NCBI GenBank assembly: GCA_947304695.1
Contig: CAMZBS010000008.1
Coordinates: forward strand, 1 to 39,514
DNA: 39,514 bases
Direction of reading: 5' to 3'
Source of the DNA: an uncultured Prevotella sp.
Lineage (GTDB): Bacteria > Bacteroidota > Bacteroidia > Bacteroidales > Bacteroidaceae
Shown piece after piece: positions 1-9,797 of this stretch. The position numbers were made by a program, and so were the translations under genes. The notes below the pieces were generated by a model, which did no database searches, was not told where the DNA came from, and was given only the letters and a program-made list of their open reading frames with translations. Position 1 is the stretch's first letter, and every line of letters begins with the position of its first letter.

Positions 1-2
1 CA

Positions 3-695
3 CTCTTTGGCAGCAAGAAAAAAGCTGCTGCTGTCATGTTGCTGTTGGTGGCAGCAGGTGCTCAGGCACAGACTGACCGTCAGTACATTCGTCAGGGTAA
101 CCGCCTTTTCCAGAAAGGCGATTACGAGCGGGCCGAGGTAGCTTACAGCAAGGCTGTGGAGCAGAACGACAAGAACCCGCAGGCACACTACAACCTCGGA
201 CTTGCCCTGATGGCCCAGAAAAAAGACTCTGCTGCTATCGAACAATATCAAAAGGCAGGCCAGCTGGAGACCAATCCCTTGCGCAAGGCCCGATCCTATC
301 ATAATATGGGTGTGGTCTGCCAGCAGCATCAGATGTATGGTGAGGCCATCGAAAGCTATAAGCAGGCTCTTCGCCTGAATCCTAATGACGATGAGACTCG
401 CTACAACCTGATACTCTGCAAGCATCAAAAGCAGAAGCAGGATCAGAACCAGCAGAATCAGAACCAGCAACAGAAGCAGGATCAGCAGAAGCAGGACCAG
501 AACCAGCAGAAGCAAGATCAGGACAAACAGCAGAAGCAAGACCAGCAGAAGCAGCAGGAGCAGAAGCCTCAGATGAGCAAGGAGAATGCTGAACAGTTGC
601 TTAATGCTGCCATGCAGCAGGAAAAGCAGACACAGAAGCGCATGAACGAGGCTCAGAAACAGCCGCAGCGCCGACAGAACGAGAAAAACTGGTGA
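3..695 (+). CDS. batC: BatC-like TPR protein of the Bat operon, 5' end off the window
   Basis: This is a periplasm-facing tetratricopeptide protein of the Bacteroidota Bat (aerotolerance) operon. The frame is open from base 3 and reads LFGSKKKAAAV before the ATG at 36. The KKK followed by a hydrophobic run ending in AGAQAQ is the n- and h-region of a signal peptide, so the true start is probably upstream of the window rather than at 36. From the ATG at 36, residues about 14-120 hold at least two TPR units (NRLFQKGDYERAEVAYSKAV; NMGVVCQQHQMYGEAIESYK). Residues about 128-180 are an extreme Gln/Lys/Asp low-complexity tail. The next gene, batD-batE, starts 23 bases downstream on the same strand. 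Assignment rests on TPR content plus this neighbour; the exact Bat letter is inferred from gene order known in Bacteroides. Confidence 0.8.
   Translation, partial: LFGSKKKAAAVMLLLVAAGAQAQTDRQYIRQGNRLFQKGDYERAEVAYSKAVEQNDKNPQAHYNLGLALMAQKKDSAAIEQYQKAGQLETNPLRKARSYHNMGVVCQQHQMYGEAIESYKQALRLNPNDDETRYNLILCKHQKQKQDQNQQNQNQQQKQDQQKQDQNQQKQDQDKQQKQDQQKQQEQKPQMSKENAEQLLNAAMQQEKQTQKRMNEAQKQPQRRQNEKNW
424..573 (+). repeat. Low-complexity Gln/Lys/Asp-coding repeat in batC
   Basis: About 150 bases are made of variations of CAGAAGCAGGAYCAGAACCAG, encoding a (K/D/N)Q-rich tail after the TPR domain. All imperfect units keep the reading frame. Such tracts are prone to slippage in multiples of three, so tail length may differ between strains. 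Confidence 0.8.
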
Positions 696-718
696 TGTTT
701 TGAAAATCATAGAAGTGT

Positions 719-3334
719 ATGAAACGTTTATTCTTTATATTATCGTTCCTTAGTCTTTTGATGGTGACCGCCAGGGCGCAACGCCTCATGGCCAACGGCC
801 CGTCGCAGGTGGCCGTGGGTGATAGGTTCCGGGTGACCTATACTGTCAACACCCACGAAGTCAGCGGCTTCCGCATGGGACAGATACCCGAAGAACTTGA
901 AGTCCTGATGGGCCCCAGCACCTCGACGCAATCCAGTTTTCAGATAATCAACGGCAAGACCACCCAGTCGTCGTCAGTCACCTATACGTTTATCTTATGT
1001 GCCTTGAAGAACGGCACCTTTACCATACCAGCTGCTACGGTGACTGCCGATGGCAACCAGATATCGTCGAACGCACTGAAGATTGTGGTGAGCGGACAGG
1101 CTCAACAGCCCAAGGCCAATGGACAACAGCCATCAGCCAGACAGCAAGACCAGATGCGCGATGCGGGTACGGCCATCTCGGGAAGTGACCTCTTTGTGAA
1201 GGTCAGTGCCAACAAGAAAAGGGTCGTGGAGCAGGAACCAGTCCTGCTTACTTACAAGGTCTACACGCTCGTTGACCTGACCCAGCTCGAAGGCAAGATG
1301 CCCGACCTTCAGGGGTTCCATACCCAGGAAGTGCCGCTGCCACAGGAGAAGAGCTTTAAGTTGGAACAGCTGAACGGTCGCAACTATAAGACTGTGACAT
1401 GGAGCCAGTACGTGATGTTTCCACAGATCACTGGCAAACTCAAGGTACCCAGCATCACGTTTAATGGCATCGTGGTGCAGCGTAACCGCAATATCGACCC
1501 CTTTGAGGCTTTCTTCAACGGTGGCTCTGGGTATATTGAGGTGAAGAAAGCTATTCAGGCTCCAAGCATCGAGATTGAGGTTGACCCGTTGCCTTCCCGT
1601 CCGGCAGGCTTTTCGGGTGGTGTAGGCCAGTTCACGGTGTCTGCCTCGCTCGACAAGAACAAAGTGAAGGCCAACGACCCGATTACGCTACGTGTAGTCG
1701 TAAGCGGTACTGGCAACCTGAAGCTGGTGAAGCAGCCTGTAGTGGAGTTTCCCAAGGACTTCGATACTTATGACCCCAAGCTAACAGACAAGACCCGTCT
1801 CACAGTGAATGGTGTTGAAGGTAGCATGGTCTACGACTTCCTTGCCGTGCCACGCCATCAAGGCGACTATGAGATACCTGCCATCCAGTTCTCATATTAT
1901 GACCCTGGCAGTCGCCAGTACAAGACCTCGCGTACGCAGGCTTTCCAGATTCATGTGGACAAAGGCGACGGTAGTGTGACATCCGTGCAGGACTTCTCTG
2001 GGCAGGAGGATGTGAAGATGCTGGCTAATGATATCCGACATATCAAACTGGGCCGTGTGTCTCAGTCGGCTCCCGGACAGTACTTCTTCGGTAGTGTTGG
2101 CTATTGGGTGGCCATCATTCTGCTGCTGGGCATCTTCGTGTCGCTCTTCATTGTCTTCCGCAAGCGGGCCATTGCCAATGCCGATGTGGTCGGCTCGCGT
2201 GCTGGAAAGGCCAATAAGGTGGCGGCAAAACGCTTGAAGAAGGCTTCGCGGCTCATGCAGGAGAATCGTTCGGGTGATTTCTACGACGAGGTATTGCGCA
2301 CGCTCTGGGGCTATGTGGGTGACAAACTCAACATTCCCGTTGCCCAACTCTCGCAGGACAATATCCGTGAACGCCTATCGGAGCATGGTGTTGACGGTTC
2401 TACTGTCGACCAGTTCCTTGATGCTCTGAATCTCTGCGAGTTCCAGCGCTATGCTCCTGGCGATCCAAAAGGCAACATGAGTAAGGTATATACCAAAGCT
2501 ATGACAGCTATAGAAAAGATTGAAGGTGTGATTAAACGCAAGGTTAGCCGTCCCGTAGGTGCTGTGCTTCTGGCCTTTGGCTATTTGCTTTTGGCATTTA
2601 GCTTTTCGCTGAATGCCAATGCCCAGAAACCAACAGCTAACAGCCAACAGCTGAAGAACCTGGCCGATAGTGCCTATGCAGAAGGACATTACCAGCAGGC
2701 TATCCTGCTCTACGACTCGCTTTTGAGTCAGGGCGTGAGCAGCGAGCTTTACTACAACTTGGGCAATGCCTATTACCGCATCGATGACATTACCCGTGCC
2801 GTGCTCAATTATGAGCGGGCATTACAGCTGTCACCAGGTGATGCAGACGTGCGCTTCAACCTTCAGATGGCCCGTTCGAAGACCATCGACAAGATAGTGC
2901 CTGAGTCGGAGATGTTCTTCGTTACGTGGTACCGTTCGTTGGTCAACTTCTGTAGTGTTGACGGTTGGGCTTATACGGCACTTTTCGCCCTGGCGCTGGC
3001 CGTGGTGCTGGCCTTGGTCTATCTGTTCTCCCAACCCATTTGGCTGCGCAAGGTGGGCTTCTTTGGTGCCTTTGCCTTGCTCGTTCTTTTCCTGTTGAGC
3101 AATCTCTTTGCCTATAGTCAGCAGCAGGACCACCTCTATCGCAAGGGAGCCATCATCATGGAGTCGGCAGTCAACGTGAAGAGTACACCTGCCCAGAACG
3201 GCACCGACCTCTTCATACTCCACGAAGGCACCCGTGTGACTATCACCGACGACTCCATGCGCGAGTGGAAAGAGGTGCGCGTGGCCGATGGTAAGCAGGG
3301 ATGGGTCAAAACGAAACAGATTGAAGTAATATAA
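719..3334 (+). CDS. batD-batE: BatD-BatE fusion protein (871 aa)
   Basis: Residues 1-20 are a signal peptide (MKRLFFILSFLSLLMVTARA). Residues about 25-450 are the BatD-type periplasmic beta-sandwich region, followed by a membrane segment at about 458-478 (GYWVAIILLLGIFVSLFIVF) and a cytoplasmic helical part to about 600. That is the usual length of a complete BatD. The frame then continues into a second signal-peptide-like sequence at about 604-637 (basic residues, hydrophobic core, NANAQ), two TPR units at about 645-715, two membrane segments at about 755-805, and an SH3-like domain to the end (VNVKSTP, GTRVTITDD, GWVKTKQIEV). The second part matches BatE architecture. Bat proteins are linked to oxygen tolerance and the envelope in Bacteroides; their mechanism is not settled. 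The ATG at 719 begins a good signal peptide. A GTG at 2528 could start BatE separately. Confidence 0.85.
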   Translation: MKRLFFILSFLSLLMVTARAQRLMANGPSQVAVGDRFRVTYTVNTHEVSGFRMGQIPEELEVLMGPSTSTQSSFQIINGKTTQSSSVTYTFILCALKNGTFTIPAATVTADGNQISSNALKIVVSGQAQQPKANGQQPSARQQDQMRDAGTAISGSDLFVKVSANKKRVVEQEPVLLTYKVYTLVDLTQLEGKMPDLQGFHTQEVPLPQEKSFKLEQLNGRNYKTVTWSQYVMFPQITGKLKVPSITFNGIVVQRNRNIDPFEAFFNGGSGYIEVKKAIQAPSIEIEVDPLPSRPAGFSGGVGQFTVSASLDKNKVKANDPITLRVVVSGTGNLKLVKQPVVEFPKDFDTYDPKLTDKTRLTVNGVEGSMVYDFLAVPRHQGDYEIPAIQFSYYDPGSRQYKTSRTQAFQIHVDKGDGSVTSVQDFSGQEDVKMLANDIRHIKLGRVSQSAPGQYFFGSVGYWVAIILLLGIFVSLFIVFRKRAIANADVVGSRAGKANKVAAKRLKKASRLMQENRSGDFYDEVLRTLWGYVGDKLNIPVAQLSQDNIRERLSEHGVDGSTVDQFLDALNLCEFQRYAPGDPKGNMSKVYTKAMTAIEKIEGVIKRKVSRPVGAVLLAFGYLLLAFSFSLNANAQKPTANSQQLKNLADSAYAEGHYQQAILLYDSLLSQGVSSELYYNLGNAYYRIDDITRAVLNYERALQLSPGDADVRFNLQMARSKTIDKIVPESEMFFVTWYRSLVNFCSVDGWAYTALFALALAVVLALVYLFSQPIWLRKVGFFGAFALLVLFLLSNLFAYSQQQDHLYRKGAIIMESAVNVKSTPAQNGTDLFILHEGTRVTITDDSMREWKEVRVADGKQGWVKTKQIEVI

Positions 3335-3337
3335 GGA

Positions 3338-4039
3338 ATGGACTGGAACGCACTTATATCGTTTGATAAAGAACTGCTCCTGGCAGTGAATGGCAGCACT
3401 TCGCTTTTCCTCGATGGACTGGTGAAGACGCTCACTACGGCTGTCACTTGGATACCCCTCTATCTGGCCCTCTTCTTTCTGGTGCTCAGAAATAACGACA
3501 ACGTCAAGAAGATACTGCTCATTGTGGCCTGTGCTGCCCTATGCGTGTTGGTGGCAGGTTCGCTTGACGACATGGTGGTCAAGCCATTGGTGGCCCGATG
3601 GCGTCCTTCCCGTGACCCTGAGATTGGCATCCTCGTTGACACCGTGAATGGGTATCGTGGTGGACGCTATGGTTTCTTCTCTGCCCATGCCAGCAACACC
3701 TTCAGTATCGCTGTGTTCTTCTCGCTGCTCATCAGAAGCCGTCTGCTCACACTGTTCCTTATTGGTTGGTCGTTCGTCAATTGTTGGACACGCTTGTATC
3801 TGGGTGTCCATTTCCCCGGCGACATCCTCGTTGGACTGTTGTGGGGTGGACTGGTGGGTACGGGCGTGTGGATGTTCCATCAGCGCGTTAGTCGTCGATG
3901 GAGAACGGGCCGACGTTTCGTGTCGGCGCAGTACACCTCTTCAGGTTACCAGTACATTGATGTTGATGTGGTTATCAGTGTGCTCATCTTTACGCTCATT
4001 TACGCCATTCTGCGTGCCTGCTTCTATCTTTATGTGTAG
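3338..4039 (+). CDS. PAP2-family membrane phosphatase
   Basis: This 233-aa integral membrane protein belongs to the type 2 phosphatidic acid phosphatase family, which removes phosphate from lipid phosphates such as undecaprenyl pyrophosphate or phosphatidylglycerophosphate. The three family motifs are visible: KPLVARWRP (KX6RP), FFSAHASNTF (in place of PSGH, with the motif's histidine kept), and TRLYLGVHFPGD (SRX5HX3D). Several hydrophobic segments surround them, including one near the C-terminus (VVISVLIFTLIYAILRACFYLYV). The ATG lies three bases after the batD-batE stop in the string TAAGGAATG, so it is very likely co-transcribed with the Bat genes. The substrate cannot be told from the sequence; lipid A, undecaprenyl or glycerophospholipid phosphatase are all possible. 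Confidence 0.85.
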   Translation: MDWNALISFDKELLLAVNGSTSLFLDGLVKTLTTAVTWIPLYLALFFLVLRNNDNVKKILLIVACAALCVLVAGSLDDMVVKPLVARWRPSRDPEIGILVDTVNGYRGGRYGFFSAHASNTFSIAVFFSLLIRSRLLTLFLIGWSFVNCWTRLYLGVHFPGDILVGLLWGGLVGTGVWMFHQRVSRRWRTGRRFVSAQYTSSGYQYIDVDVVISVLIFTLIYAILRACFYLYV

Positions 4040-4094
4040 GAAGGCAGGGCGTTCCACCCCTTGTAAGCGTTTACGTTAATTTTTTGCGTTAACC

Positions 4095-4126
4095 TTTGGG
4101 TATGTCAGAAAATATATGTATTTTTG
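4095..4126 (+). promoter_or_regulatory. Bacteroidota-type promoter for kdgK-eda
   Basis: TTTG at 4095-4098 and TATTTTTG at 4119-4126 (consensus TAnnTTTG) are separated by exactly 20 bases, the expected -33/-7 layout for the Bacteroidota primary sigma factor. The predicted transcript would begin near 4132 and leave an A-rich leader of about 44 bases before the ATG at 4176. Confidence 0.7.
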
Positions 4127-4175
4127 TACGCACAAACGAAAAATCAGTTTAATCTATACAAACAAACAGAAAACA

Positions 4176-5198
4176 ATGGCAAAGATTGTAACACTTGGCG
4201 AGATTATGCTTCGCCTGTCGCCCCAGGGCAACGACCGTTTCATCCAGAGTGAATCATTCCGCATCATCCCCGGTGGTGGCGAGGCTAACGTAGCCATCAG
4301 CGTGGCCAACTATGGCCATGAGGCCTACTTTGTGTCGAAGTTGCCTAAGCACGAGATCGGACAAATTGCCGTAAATGCCCTGCGTCGTTATGGCGTGAAC
4401 ACCGAGTTCGTGGCCCGTGGCGGTGACCGCGTGGGACTCTACTATGCTGAGACGGGTGCCTCAATGCGCCCATCGAAGGTCATCTACGACCGTGCCCACT
4501 CTTCGATTGCCGAGGCAAGTCCTGAGGACTTCGATTTTGATGCTATCATGGAGGGTGCTTCCTGGTTCCACTGGAGCGGCATTACACCTGCCATCAGCGA
4601 CAAGGCTGCTGAGCTGACAAAGTTGGCTTGTGAGGCTGCCAAGCGTCATGGCGTGACGGTGAGCGTTGACCTGAATTTCCGCAAGAAGCTGTGGACCAGT
4701 GAGAAGGCCATCTCGATCATGCGCCCGCTGATGAAATATGTCGATGTTTGCATCGGCAATGAGGAGGATGCTGAGTTGTGTCTGGGCTTCAAGCCTGATG
4801 CCGACGTGGAAGGTGGTCAGACCGATGCTGCTGGTTACGAGGGCATCTTCAAGCAGATGATGCAGGAGTTCGGCTTCAAGTATGTAGTATCTACGCTCCG
4901 CGAGAGCTTCTCGGCTACATTCAATGGCTGGAAGGCCCTGATCTATGACGGTAAGGAGTTCTACCAGTCGAAGCGTTACGAGATCAATCCCATTATTGAC
5001 CGCGTAGGTGGCGGTGATTCGTTCTCCGGCGGTCTCATCCACGGTTTGCTGACGAAGGAGACTCAGGGCGAGGCCCTGGAGTTTGCTGTGGCAGCTTCTG
5101 CCTTGAAGCATACTATCAACGGCGACTTCAACCTGGTGTCTGTAGACGAGGTTGAGGCGTTGGCAGGCGGCAATGCAAACGGACGTGTACAACGATAA
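4176..5198 (+). CDS. kdgK: 2-keto-3-deoxygluconate kinase (PfkB family)
   Basis: This kinase phosphorylates 2-keto-3-deoxygluconate to KDPG with ATP, in cytoplasmic uronate/pectin-derived sugar catabolism. The 340-aa protein has the ribokinase/PfkB fold: N-terminal strand MAKIVTLGEIMLRLSP, the glycine-rich substrate region IIPGGGEANVAISVANYG at about 29-46, and the C-terminal PfkB signature DRVGGGDSFSGG with the catalytic Asp at residue 281. I chose the ATG at 4176 rather than an upstream in-frame ATG at 4116, because the family begins right at the first beta strand and 4116 overlaps the promoter. The next gene is KDPG aldolase, 12 bases downstream, which supports KDG rather than fructose or ribose as substrate. 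PfkB substrate calls from sequence alone are imperfect. Confidence 0.85.
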   Translation: MAKIVTLGEIMLRLSPQGNDRFIQSESFRIIPGGGEANVAISVANYGHEAYFVSKLPKHEIGQIAVNALRRYGVNTEFVARGGDRVGLYYAETGASMRPSKVIYDRAHSSIAEASPEDFDFDAIMEGASWFHWSGITPAISDKAAELTKLACEAAKRHGVTVSVDLNFRKKLWTSEKAISIMRPLMKYVDVCIGNEEDAELCLGFKPDADVEGGQTDAAGYEGIFKQMMQEFGFKYVVSTLRESFSATFNGWKALIYDGKEFYQSKRYEINPIIDRVGGGDSFSGGLIHGLLTKETQGEALEFAVAASALKHTINGDFNLVSVDEVEALAGGNANGRVQR

Positions 5199-5210
5199 AA
5201 ATGAAGAACA

Positions 5211-5879
5211 ATGGCAAAGTTTGATAAGATAGCAGTACTGAAGAAGATAGGTGACACCGGCATGGTGCCCGTGTTCTATCACAAGGATCTGGAGACCTGC
5301 AAGAATGTGGTAAAGGCTTGTTATGAGGGTGGTGTGCGTGCCTTCGAGTTTACAAACCGTGGCGACTTCGCCCATGAGATTTTCGGTGAACTGGTGAAAT
5401 GGGCCGACAAGGAGTGTCCTGAGCTTGCATTGGGTATTGGCTCGGTGGTCGATGCTCCCACAGCATCGCTTTACATTCAGTTGGGAGCCAACTTCGTGGT
5501 GGGTCCGCTGTTCAATCCTGATATTGCACCCGTTTGCAACCGTCGCCTGATTCCCTACTGCCCTGGCTGCATGACTGTAAGCGAAATCGGCAAGGCCCAG
5601 GAGCTGGGTTGCGATCTGACGAAGGCGTTCCCCGGCGACGTGGTGGGTCCCAACATGGTGAAGGGCCTGAAGGCTCCGATGCCCTGGTCGAAGATCATGG
5701 TTACTGGCGGTGTGGCTCCCGAGGAGGAGAACCTGACCAAGTGGTTCAAGGCTGGCGTGTTCTGTGTGGGCATGGGCTCGAAGTTGTTCCCCGGCGACAA
5801 GGTGAAGGCTGGCGACTGGCAGTATGTCACCGACAAGTGCAAGGAGGCACTGGGGTATGTGGCTAAGGCACGCGCTTAA
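5211..5879 (+). CDS. eda: KDPG / 4-hydroxy-2-oxoglutarate aldolase
   Basis: This class I aldolase cleaves KDPG into pyruvate and glyceraldehyde 3-phosphate, completing the lower Entner-Doudoroff branch begun by the kinase upstream. The 222-aa TIM-barrel protein has a general acid/base Glu at residue 46 (AFEFTNR) and a Schiff-base Lys at about residue 138 (LTKAFPGD, corresponding to KFFPAE in the E. coli enzyme). A phosphate-binding glycine loop follows (MVTGGV) and (VGMGSKLF). The start [22 protein letters not shown] fits the family. Its last 23 bases overlap the next gene, and a strong Shine-Dalgarno sequence for that gene lies inside this reading frame, so the sensor gene downstream is translationally linked to sugar-acid catabolism. 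Confidence 0.88.
   Translation: MAKFDKIAVLKKIGDTGMVPVFYHKDLETCKNVVKACYEGGVRAFEFTNRGDFAHEIFGELVKWADKECPELALGIGSVVDAPTASLYIQLGANFVVGPLFNPDIAPVCNRRLIPYCPGCMTVSEIGKAQELGCDLTKAFPGDVVGPNMVKGLKAPMPWSKIMVTGGVAPEEENLTKWFKAGVFCVGMGSKLFPGDKVKAGDWQYVTDKCKEALGYVAKARA
5841..5847 (+). promoter_or_regulatory. Ribosome binding site inside eda for the sensor kinase
   Basis: AAGGAGG lies nine bases before the ATG at 5857. A near-perfect Shine-Dalgarno sequence is unusual in this window. It favours 5857 as start of the sensor gene over the in-frame ATG at 5824. Confidence 0.6.
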
Positions 5880-8800
5880 GCTACTCCTTACCATCATAGT
5901 TTTTTCAGCTTGTTCATCGCCAGATAGGCAGGCGGTGGACAAGCTGAATTCTCTTTCTTATGCCTATCACTACCGTAATCTCGACTCAACCGTCTACTAT
6001 GCCCGTGAGGCATTTTCGCAGGCTTCGTCCTATCAAGATGGTCAGGCTGAGGCTCTCAACAATCTGGCTTTTGCATCGATTGCCCGCATGCACTATGAGG
6101 AGGCACGGCAGAAACTGGACACCATTACGAAGATAACCGACAACGAGGTAGAACTGCTCATCGCTTATATTCAGCAGATGCGCCTTTGCCAGCGTCGTTC
6201 CCATAATCGTGAGTTCTATGACTATCGCGAAAAAGCCCTACGTTCTCTACGCCGAATCAACGAAGAACGCTCCAATTTGAGTGAGCATCTGCTGGCCCGC
6301 CTGCACTATGCTGAGACGGAACTGGCTATTGTCACTTCCACCTATTATTATTATGTGGGACTGGAACAGCAGTCGGTGGATGCGCTGAAGGAGATTAGTT
6401 GGGTGGCCAACCGCTTCTCCATGTCGGAGGAAATGATGAACTACGACGTGGGACAGTTGCTGAACTACCTGTACAATGTGGGTGCCGGTGGCATTATTAC
6501 AACGGGCACACAAGAAGAAATCAACCAGCAGGAGTTCGACCATCTGCTACGTTGTCTACTCATAGCGCGACAGTACGACTACCCCTATTTCGTGGCCAAC
6601 TCAATGGAGGCATTGGCCGAACATCTGGCCAGTCCCGATGCTCGTGATCAGCTCCTCCGCGACAATTTCTATGCCATGAAGTATGTGAATACCGACGAGG
6701 TGACAACCGACGAACTGCCCTCGCAGCTGGCCGAAGAGGCTCTTTGTCTCTTCCAGCAGTATGGCGACGTTTATCAGATTGCTGGTGCCTACCGCACTCT
6801 GGCCTCCTGTTCGCGGGCTACGGGCAACAATGCCTCGGCCTTGTTCTATCTGGAGCAGGCACTGGCTGACTCGGCCATCAATCAGGCTCCAGACCTTGTA
6901 GCCAGCATCCGTGAACAGCTCAGTGTGGCCTATTCTGCTATCGACGACAAGGTGTCGAGCGACTATAACCGTAACATCTATTTGGATTTGCAGGAACAGA
7001 CCCGACAGGATCGCTCGCTGGAAGCCCGTGCTGGACAGCTCGACTATTCAGTGAGTCGGCTGAACAAACTCCTTATGGCTGTGGGAGCGGCGGTAGTGGT
7101 GCTGTTGTTGTTGATAGGCATTTTTACCTATTGGCATTTTCGCAGTCAGCGCCGTAGGGACATGCCGCTGATGAGTGAGCAGGAAGAAGAACTCTCTGAG
7201 AAATTGGCACAGAGCCGCCTTCATATTGAACGAGGCCAGCGGCGTGCCTTGGAGCAGCGGGCAAAGGTCTCGCTGGTGAACAGCATCACGCCGTTCATAG
7301 ACCGCATGCTGCATGAGGTGCATCGTGTGACAGCCGAACAGGATCCTTCACGGCAAGCGGCTTCGCTAGAATATATCCAGGAGCTGACAGATAAGATCAA
7401 CGAGCAGAATCAGATACTTACTCATTGGATTCAGCTGCGTCAGGGTGAGTTGAACTTGCACATCGAGTCGTTTGCCCTACAGCCACTCTTCGATCTGGTG
7501 GCCAAGGGCCGTACGGCTTTCCTTATGAAGAATGTGCAGTTGGTCGTACAGCCGACCGATGCTGTTGTGAAAGCCGACCGTGTATTGACACTCTTTATGC
7601 TGAACACCCTGGCCGACAATGCCCGTAAGTTTACCGATGGAGGAGGGAAGGTGACGGTACAGGCCGAGGAGGCAGACGATTATGTGGAGATATCGGTGTC
7701 CGATACGGGGCAGGGCATGAACGAAGAGCAACTGGCCCATGTGTTCGATCACCGCATCATCAACGATGGCATGAAGGCTGCAAGTCATGGCTTTGGTCTG
7801 CTCAACTGCCGTGGCATCATTGAGAAGTATCGCAAGATCAGCCAGATATTCTCCGTCTGCCTGCTTGATGCCGAGAGTAGGGAGGGGCAGGGCAGCCGCT
7901 TCTTTTTCCGTCTGCCCAAGGGGGCATTGAGGCTTTTGTTAGCCCTGTTGTGCATGTCTTCTGGCCTACAGGCCCAGACCCGTCATTTGGATGATGCAAA
8001 AAAGTGGGCTGATTCGACTTTCTTCTCCAATGTCAACGGCAACTATGAGCGTGCCCTTCTCTTTGCCGACAGTTGCCGAATGGCACTCAACCAGTACTAT
8101 CTCAGTGCGTGTCCCGATGGTGCCGACACGCTTGCCCGGCAGGGACGCTTGTCTACGATGCCAGCCGAAGTGATATGGCTGCACGACAGCATCCGACTGA
8201 ACTACGATATTATCCTCGATATGCGTAACGAGAGTGCCGTGGCAGCCCTTGCGCTGCACCAGTGGCAACTCTATGCCTATAATAACCGCATCTATACCTT
8301 GTTGTATAAGGAACTGTCGGCCGACATCACGCTCGATGACTACTGTCGTAAGATGCAGCAGTCGCAGACTAACCTCATTACGGGTGTGGTGGTATTGGTG
8401 GTGTTGTTGCTGGCCATTCTTGTGGCAGTGATAGTTCAGGTGCTTCATGCTTTGAAGCGTTCTGCTCGCCGACAACAGGAACAACAAACCCAGTTGGAAC
8501 TGATGGGCGACGAGCTACGTCGGGCTGAGTTGGAAGAGGCCAATCTTCACGTGACCAACGCCGTACTCGACAACTGTCTCTCGGCCCTGAAACACGAAAC
8601 AATGTATTATCCCAGCCGCATCCGTCAACTGGTCGATGCCAACGACATAGCTCCGTTGCTCGATGTAACATCCTATTATCGTGAACTTTACAGTATGCTG
8701 AGTGAACAAGCCATGCGGCAGGTGGAGCGTGTGAAGCCTCATGTCGTTCCCTTAGATCATGATGTCTTGGCCGATAAGGTGCTTCTCGACGACCTCTTCG

Positions 8801-9096
8801 AGATTCTGCGGAAGACTTCCCGGCAGAAAAAGCTAAACATCAGCTATGAGCCCAAAGATGCTCATTACGTGGACTGCCTGGTCGCCATGCCGTCGCTCCA
8901 GCTTACTGCCGAGCAGGCTGCCAGCCTGTTTTCGCCCAGTATAGACAACATTCCCTATCTGTTGTGCCGCCAGATTGTGCGCGATCTGGGCGAGGCCACC
9001 AACCGAAGGGGGTGCGGCATCAAGGCCGAACTGAGAGATAACATAACTACAATCATTATTACACTACCCAGACAACAATGCAAAACTTCAAAGTAA
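5857..9096 (+). CDS. Double-module sensor histidine kinase, lipoprotein-like N-terminus (DUF5112/DUF5113-type)
   Basis: This membrane sensor of 1079 aa is made of two sensor-kinase-like halves. First half: lipobox-like VFSAC with Cys19, a TPR-like helical extracytoplasmic region to about 395, a membrane helix at about 403-425, coiled coil, a dimerisation region with candidate His486/His489 (MLHEVHRV), and a HATPase domain with N-box [10 protein letters not shown] (about 583), G1 DTGQGM (about 614) and G2 HGFGL (about 645). Second half: an internal signal-like hydrophobic stretch at about 688-707 (ending LQAQ), a periplasmic part, a membrane helix at about 838-866, a coiled coil, an H-box-like ALKHETMYY with His913, then a region laid out like a HATPase but without clear N and G boxes. 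The halves resemble what I recall as DUF5112 and DUF5113, not checked. The response regulator overlaps its 3' end by 19 bases. What it senses is unknown; coupling to eda suggests sugar-acid metabolism. Confidence 0.8.
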   Translation: MWLRHALKLLLTIIVFSACSSPDRQAVDKLNSLSYAYHYRNLDSTVYYAREAFSQASSYQDGQAEALNNLAFASIARMHYEEARQKLDTITKITDNEVELLIAYIQQMRLCQRRSHNREFYDYREKALRSLRRINEERSNLSEHLLARLHYAETELAIVTSTYYYYVGLEQQSVDALKEISWVANRFSMSEEMMNYDVGQLLNYLYNVGAGGIITTGTQEEINQQEFDHLLRCLLIARQYDYPYFVANSMEALAEHLASPDARDQLLRDNFYAMKYVNTDEVTTDELPSQLAEEALCLFQQYGDVYQIAGAYRTLASCSRATGNNASALFYLEQALADSAINQAPDLVASIREQLSVAYSAIDDKVSSDYNRNIYLDLQEQTRQDRSLEARAGQLDYSVSRLNKLLMAVGAAVVVLLLLIGIFTYWHFRSQRRRDMPLMSEQEEELSEKLAQSRLHIERGQRRALEQRAKVSLVNSITPFIDRMLHEVHRVTAEQDPSRQAASLEYIQELTDKINEQNQILTHWIQLRQGELNLHIESFALQPLFDLVAKGRTAFLMKNVQLVVQPTDAVVKADRVLTLFMLNTLADNARKFTDGGGKVTVQAEEADDYVEISVSDTGQGMNEEQLAHVFDHRIINDGMKAASHGFGLLNCRGIIEKYRKISQIFSVCLLDAESREGQGSRFFFRLPKGALRLLLALLCMSSGLQAQTRHLDDAKKWADSTFFSNVNGNYERALLFADSCRMALNQYYLSACPDGADTLARQGRLSTMPAEVIWLHDSIRLNYDIILDMRNESAVAALALHQWQLYAYNNRIYTLLYKELSADITLDDYCRKMQQSQTNLITGVVVLVVLLLAILVAVIVQVLHALKRSARRQQEQQTQLELMGDELRRAELEEANLHVTNAVLDNCLSALKHETMYYPSRIRQLVDANDIAPLLDVTSYYRELYSMLSEQAMRQVERVKPHVVPLDHDVLADKVLLDDLFEILRKTSRQKKLNISYEPKDAHYVDCLVAMPSLQLTAEQAASLFSPSIDNIPYLLCRQIVRDLGEATNRRGCGIKAELRDNITTIIITLPRQQCKTSK

Positions 9097-9797
9097 TCAT
9101 CGTGGAAGACGTGCCTTTGGAACTGAAAGGCACAGAGGGAATTATTCGTAACGACATCCCGGAAGCCGAAATCATAGGTACAGCCGATAGCGAGGCCAGC
9201 TATTGGAAGTTGCTAAAACAGCAGTTGCCCGACCTTGTGCTGCTCGACCTCGGACTGGGCGGTTCCACAACCGTAGGAGTAGAGATATGCCGTCAGACGC
9301 GTGAGTTGCATCCTCAGGTGAAGATACTCATCTTTACGGGTGAGATTCTGAACGAGAAACTGTGGGTCGACGTGCTCGATGCTGGAGCCGATGGCATCAT
9401 TCTGAAGACAGGCGAACTGCTCACCCGTCACGACGTGAGTGCCGTAATGGAAGGCAAGCAGCTGGTGTTCAATGAGCCCATTCTGCGCAAGATTGTGGAG
9501 CGTTTCAAACGTAGTGTCAGCGGGCAGATAGCTAAGCAGGAAGCCCTGGTCAACTATGAGATTGACGAATATGATGAGCGCTTCCTGCGCCACCTGGCGT
9601 TGGGCTATACGAAGGAACAGATTACCCAGCTGCGTGGCATGCCCTTTGGCGTGAAGAGTCTGGAGAAACGTCAGAACGAACTGGTGCAGAAGCTTTTCCC
9701 CAGTGGAGGTACTGGCGTGAACGCCACCCGTCTGGTGGTACGGGCCTTGGAGTTGCGTATCATAGACATCGACAATATTGAACCTGATGAAGAGTAG
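9078..9797 (+). CDS. Response regulator with C-terminal helix-turn-helix-like output domain
   Basis: This is the cytoplasmic partner of the overlapping sensor kinase. Residues 1-125 form a receiver domain with acidic pair Glu10/Asp11, phosphoacceptor Asp57 (LLDLGL), Thr87 (IFTGE) and Lys110 (IILKTGE), all the residues needed for phosphorylation. Residues about 170-239 are helical. DERFLRHLALGYTKEQITQLRG followed by GVKSLEKRQNELVQKLF resembles a LuxR-type recognition region, so a DNA-binding role is likely, although the match is weaker than for NarL-type regulators. The start ATG lies 19 bases inside the end of the kinase gene, and the AbgT-like gene starts 11 bases before this gene's stop, giving a tightly overlapped three-gene unit. 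Confidence 0.85.
   Translation: MQNFKVIIVEDVPLELKGTEGIIRNDIPEAEIIGTADSEASYWKLLKQQLPDLVLLDLGLGGSTTVGVEICRQTRELHPQVKILIFTGEILNEKLWVDVLDAGADGIILKTGELLTRHDVSAVMEGKQLVFNEPILRKIVERFKRSVSGQIAKQEALVNYEIDEYDERFLRHLALGYTKEQITQLRGMPFGVKSLEKRQNELVQKLFPSGGTGVNATRLVVRALELRIIDIDNIEPDEE

Noticed and set aside
4060..4100. Terminator after the PAP2 gene
   Set aside because: CGTTAA occurs twice around a T-run, but as direct copies; no stem long enough for an intrinsic terminator.
4461..5942. 493-codon minus-strand open frame opposite kdgK and eda
   Set aside because: It is antisense to two enzymes with complete active-site motifs; no promoter or recognisable product.
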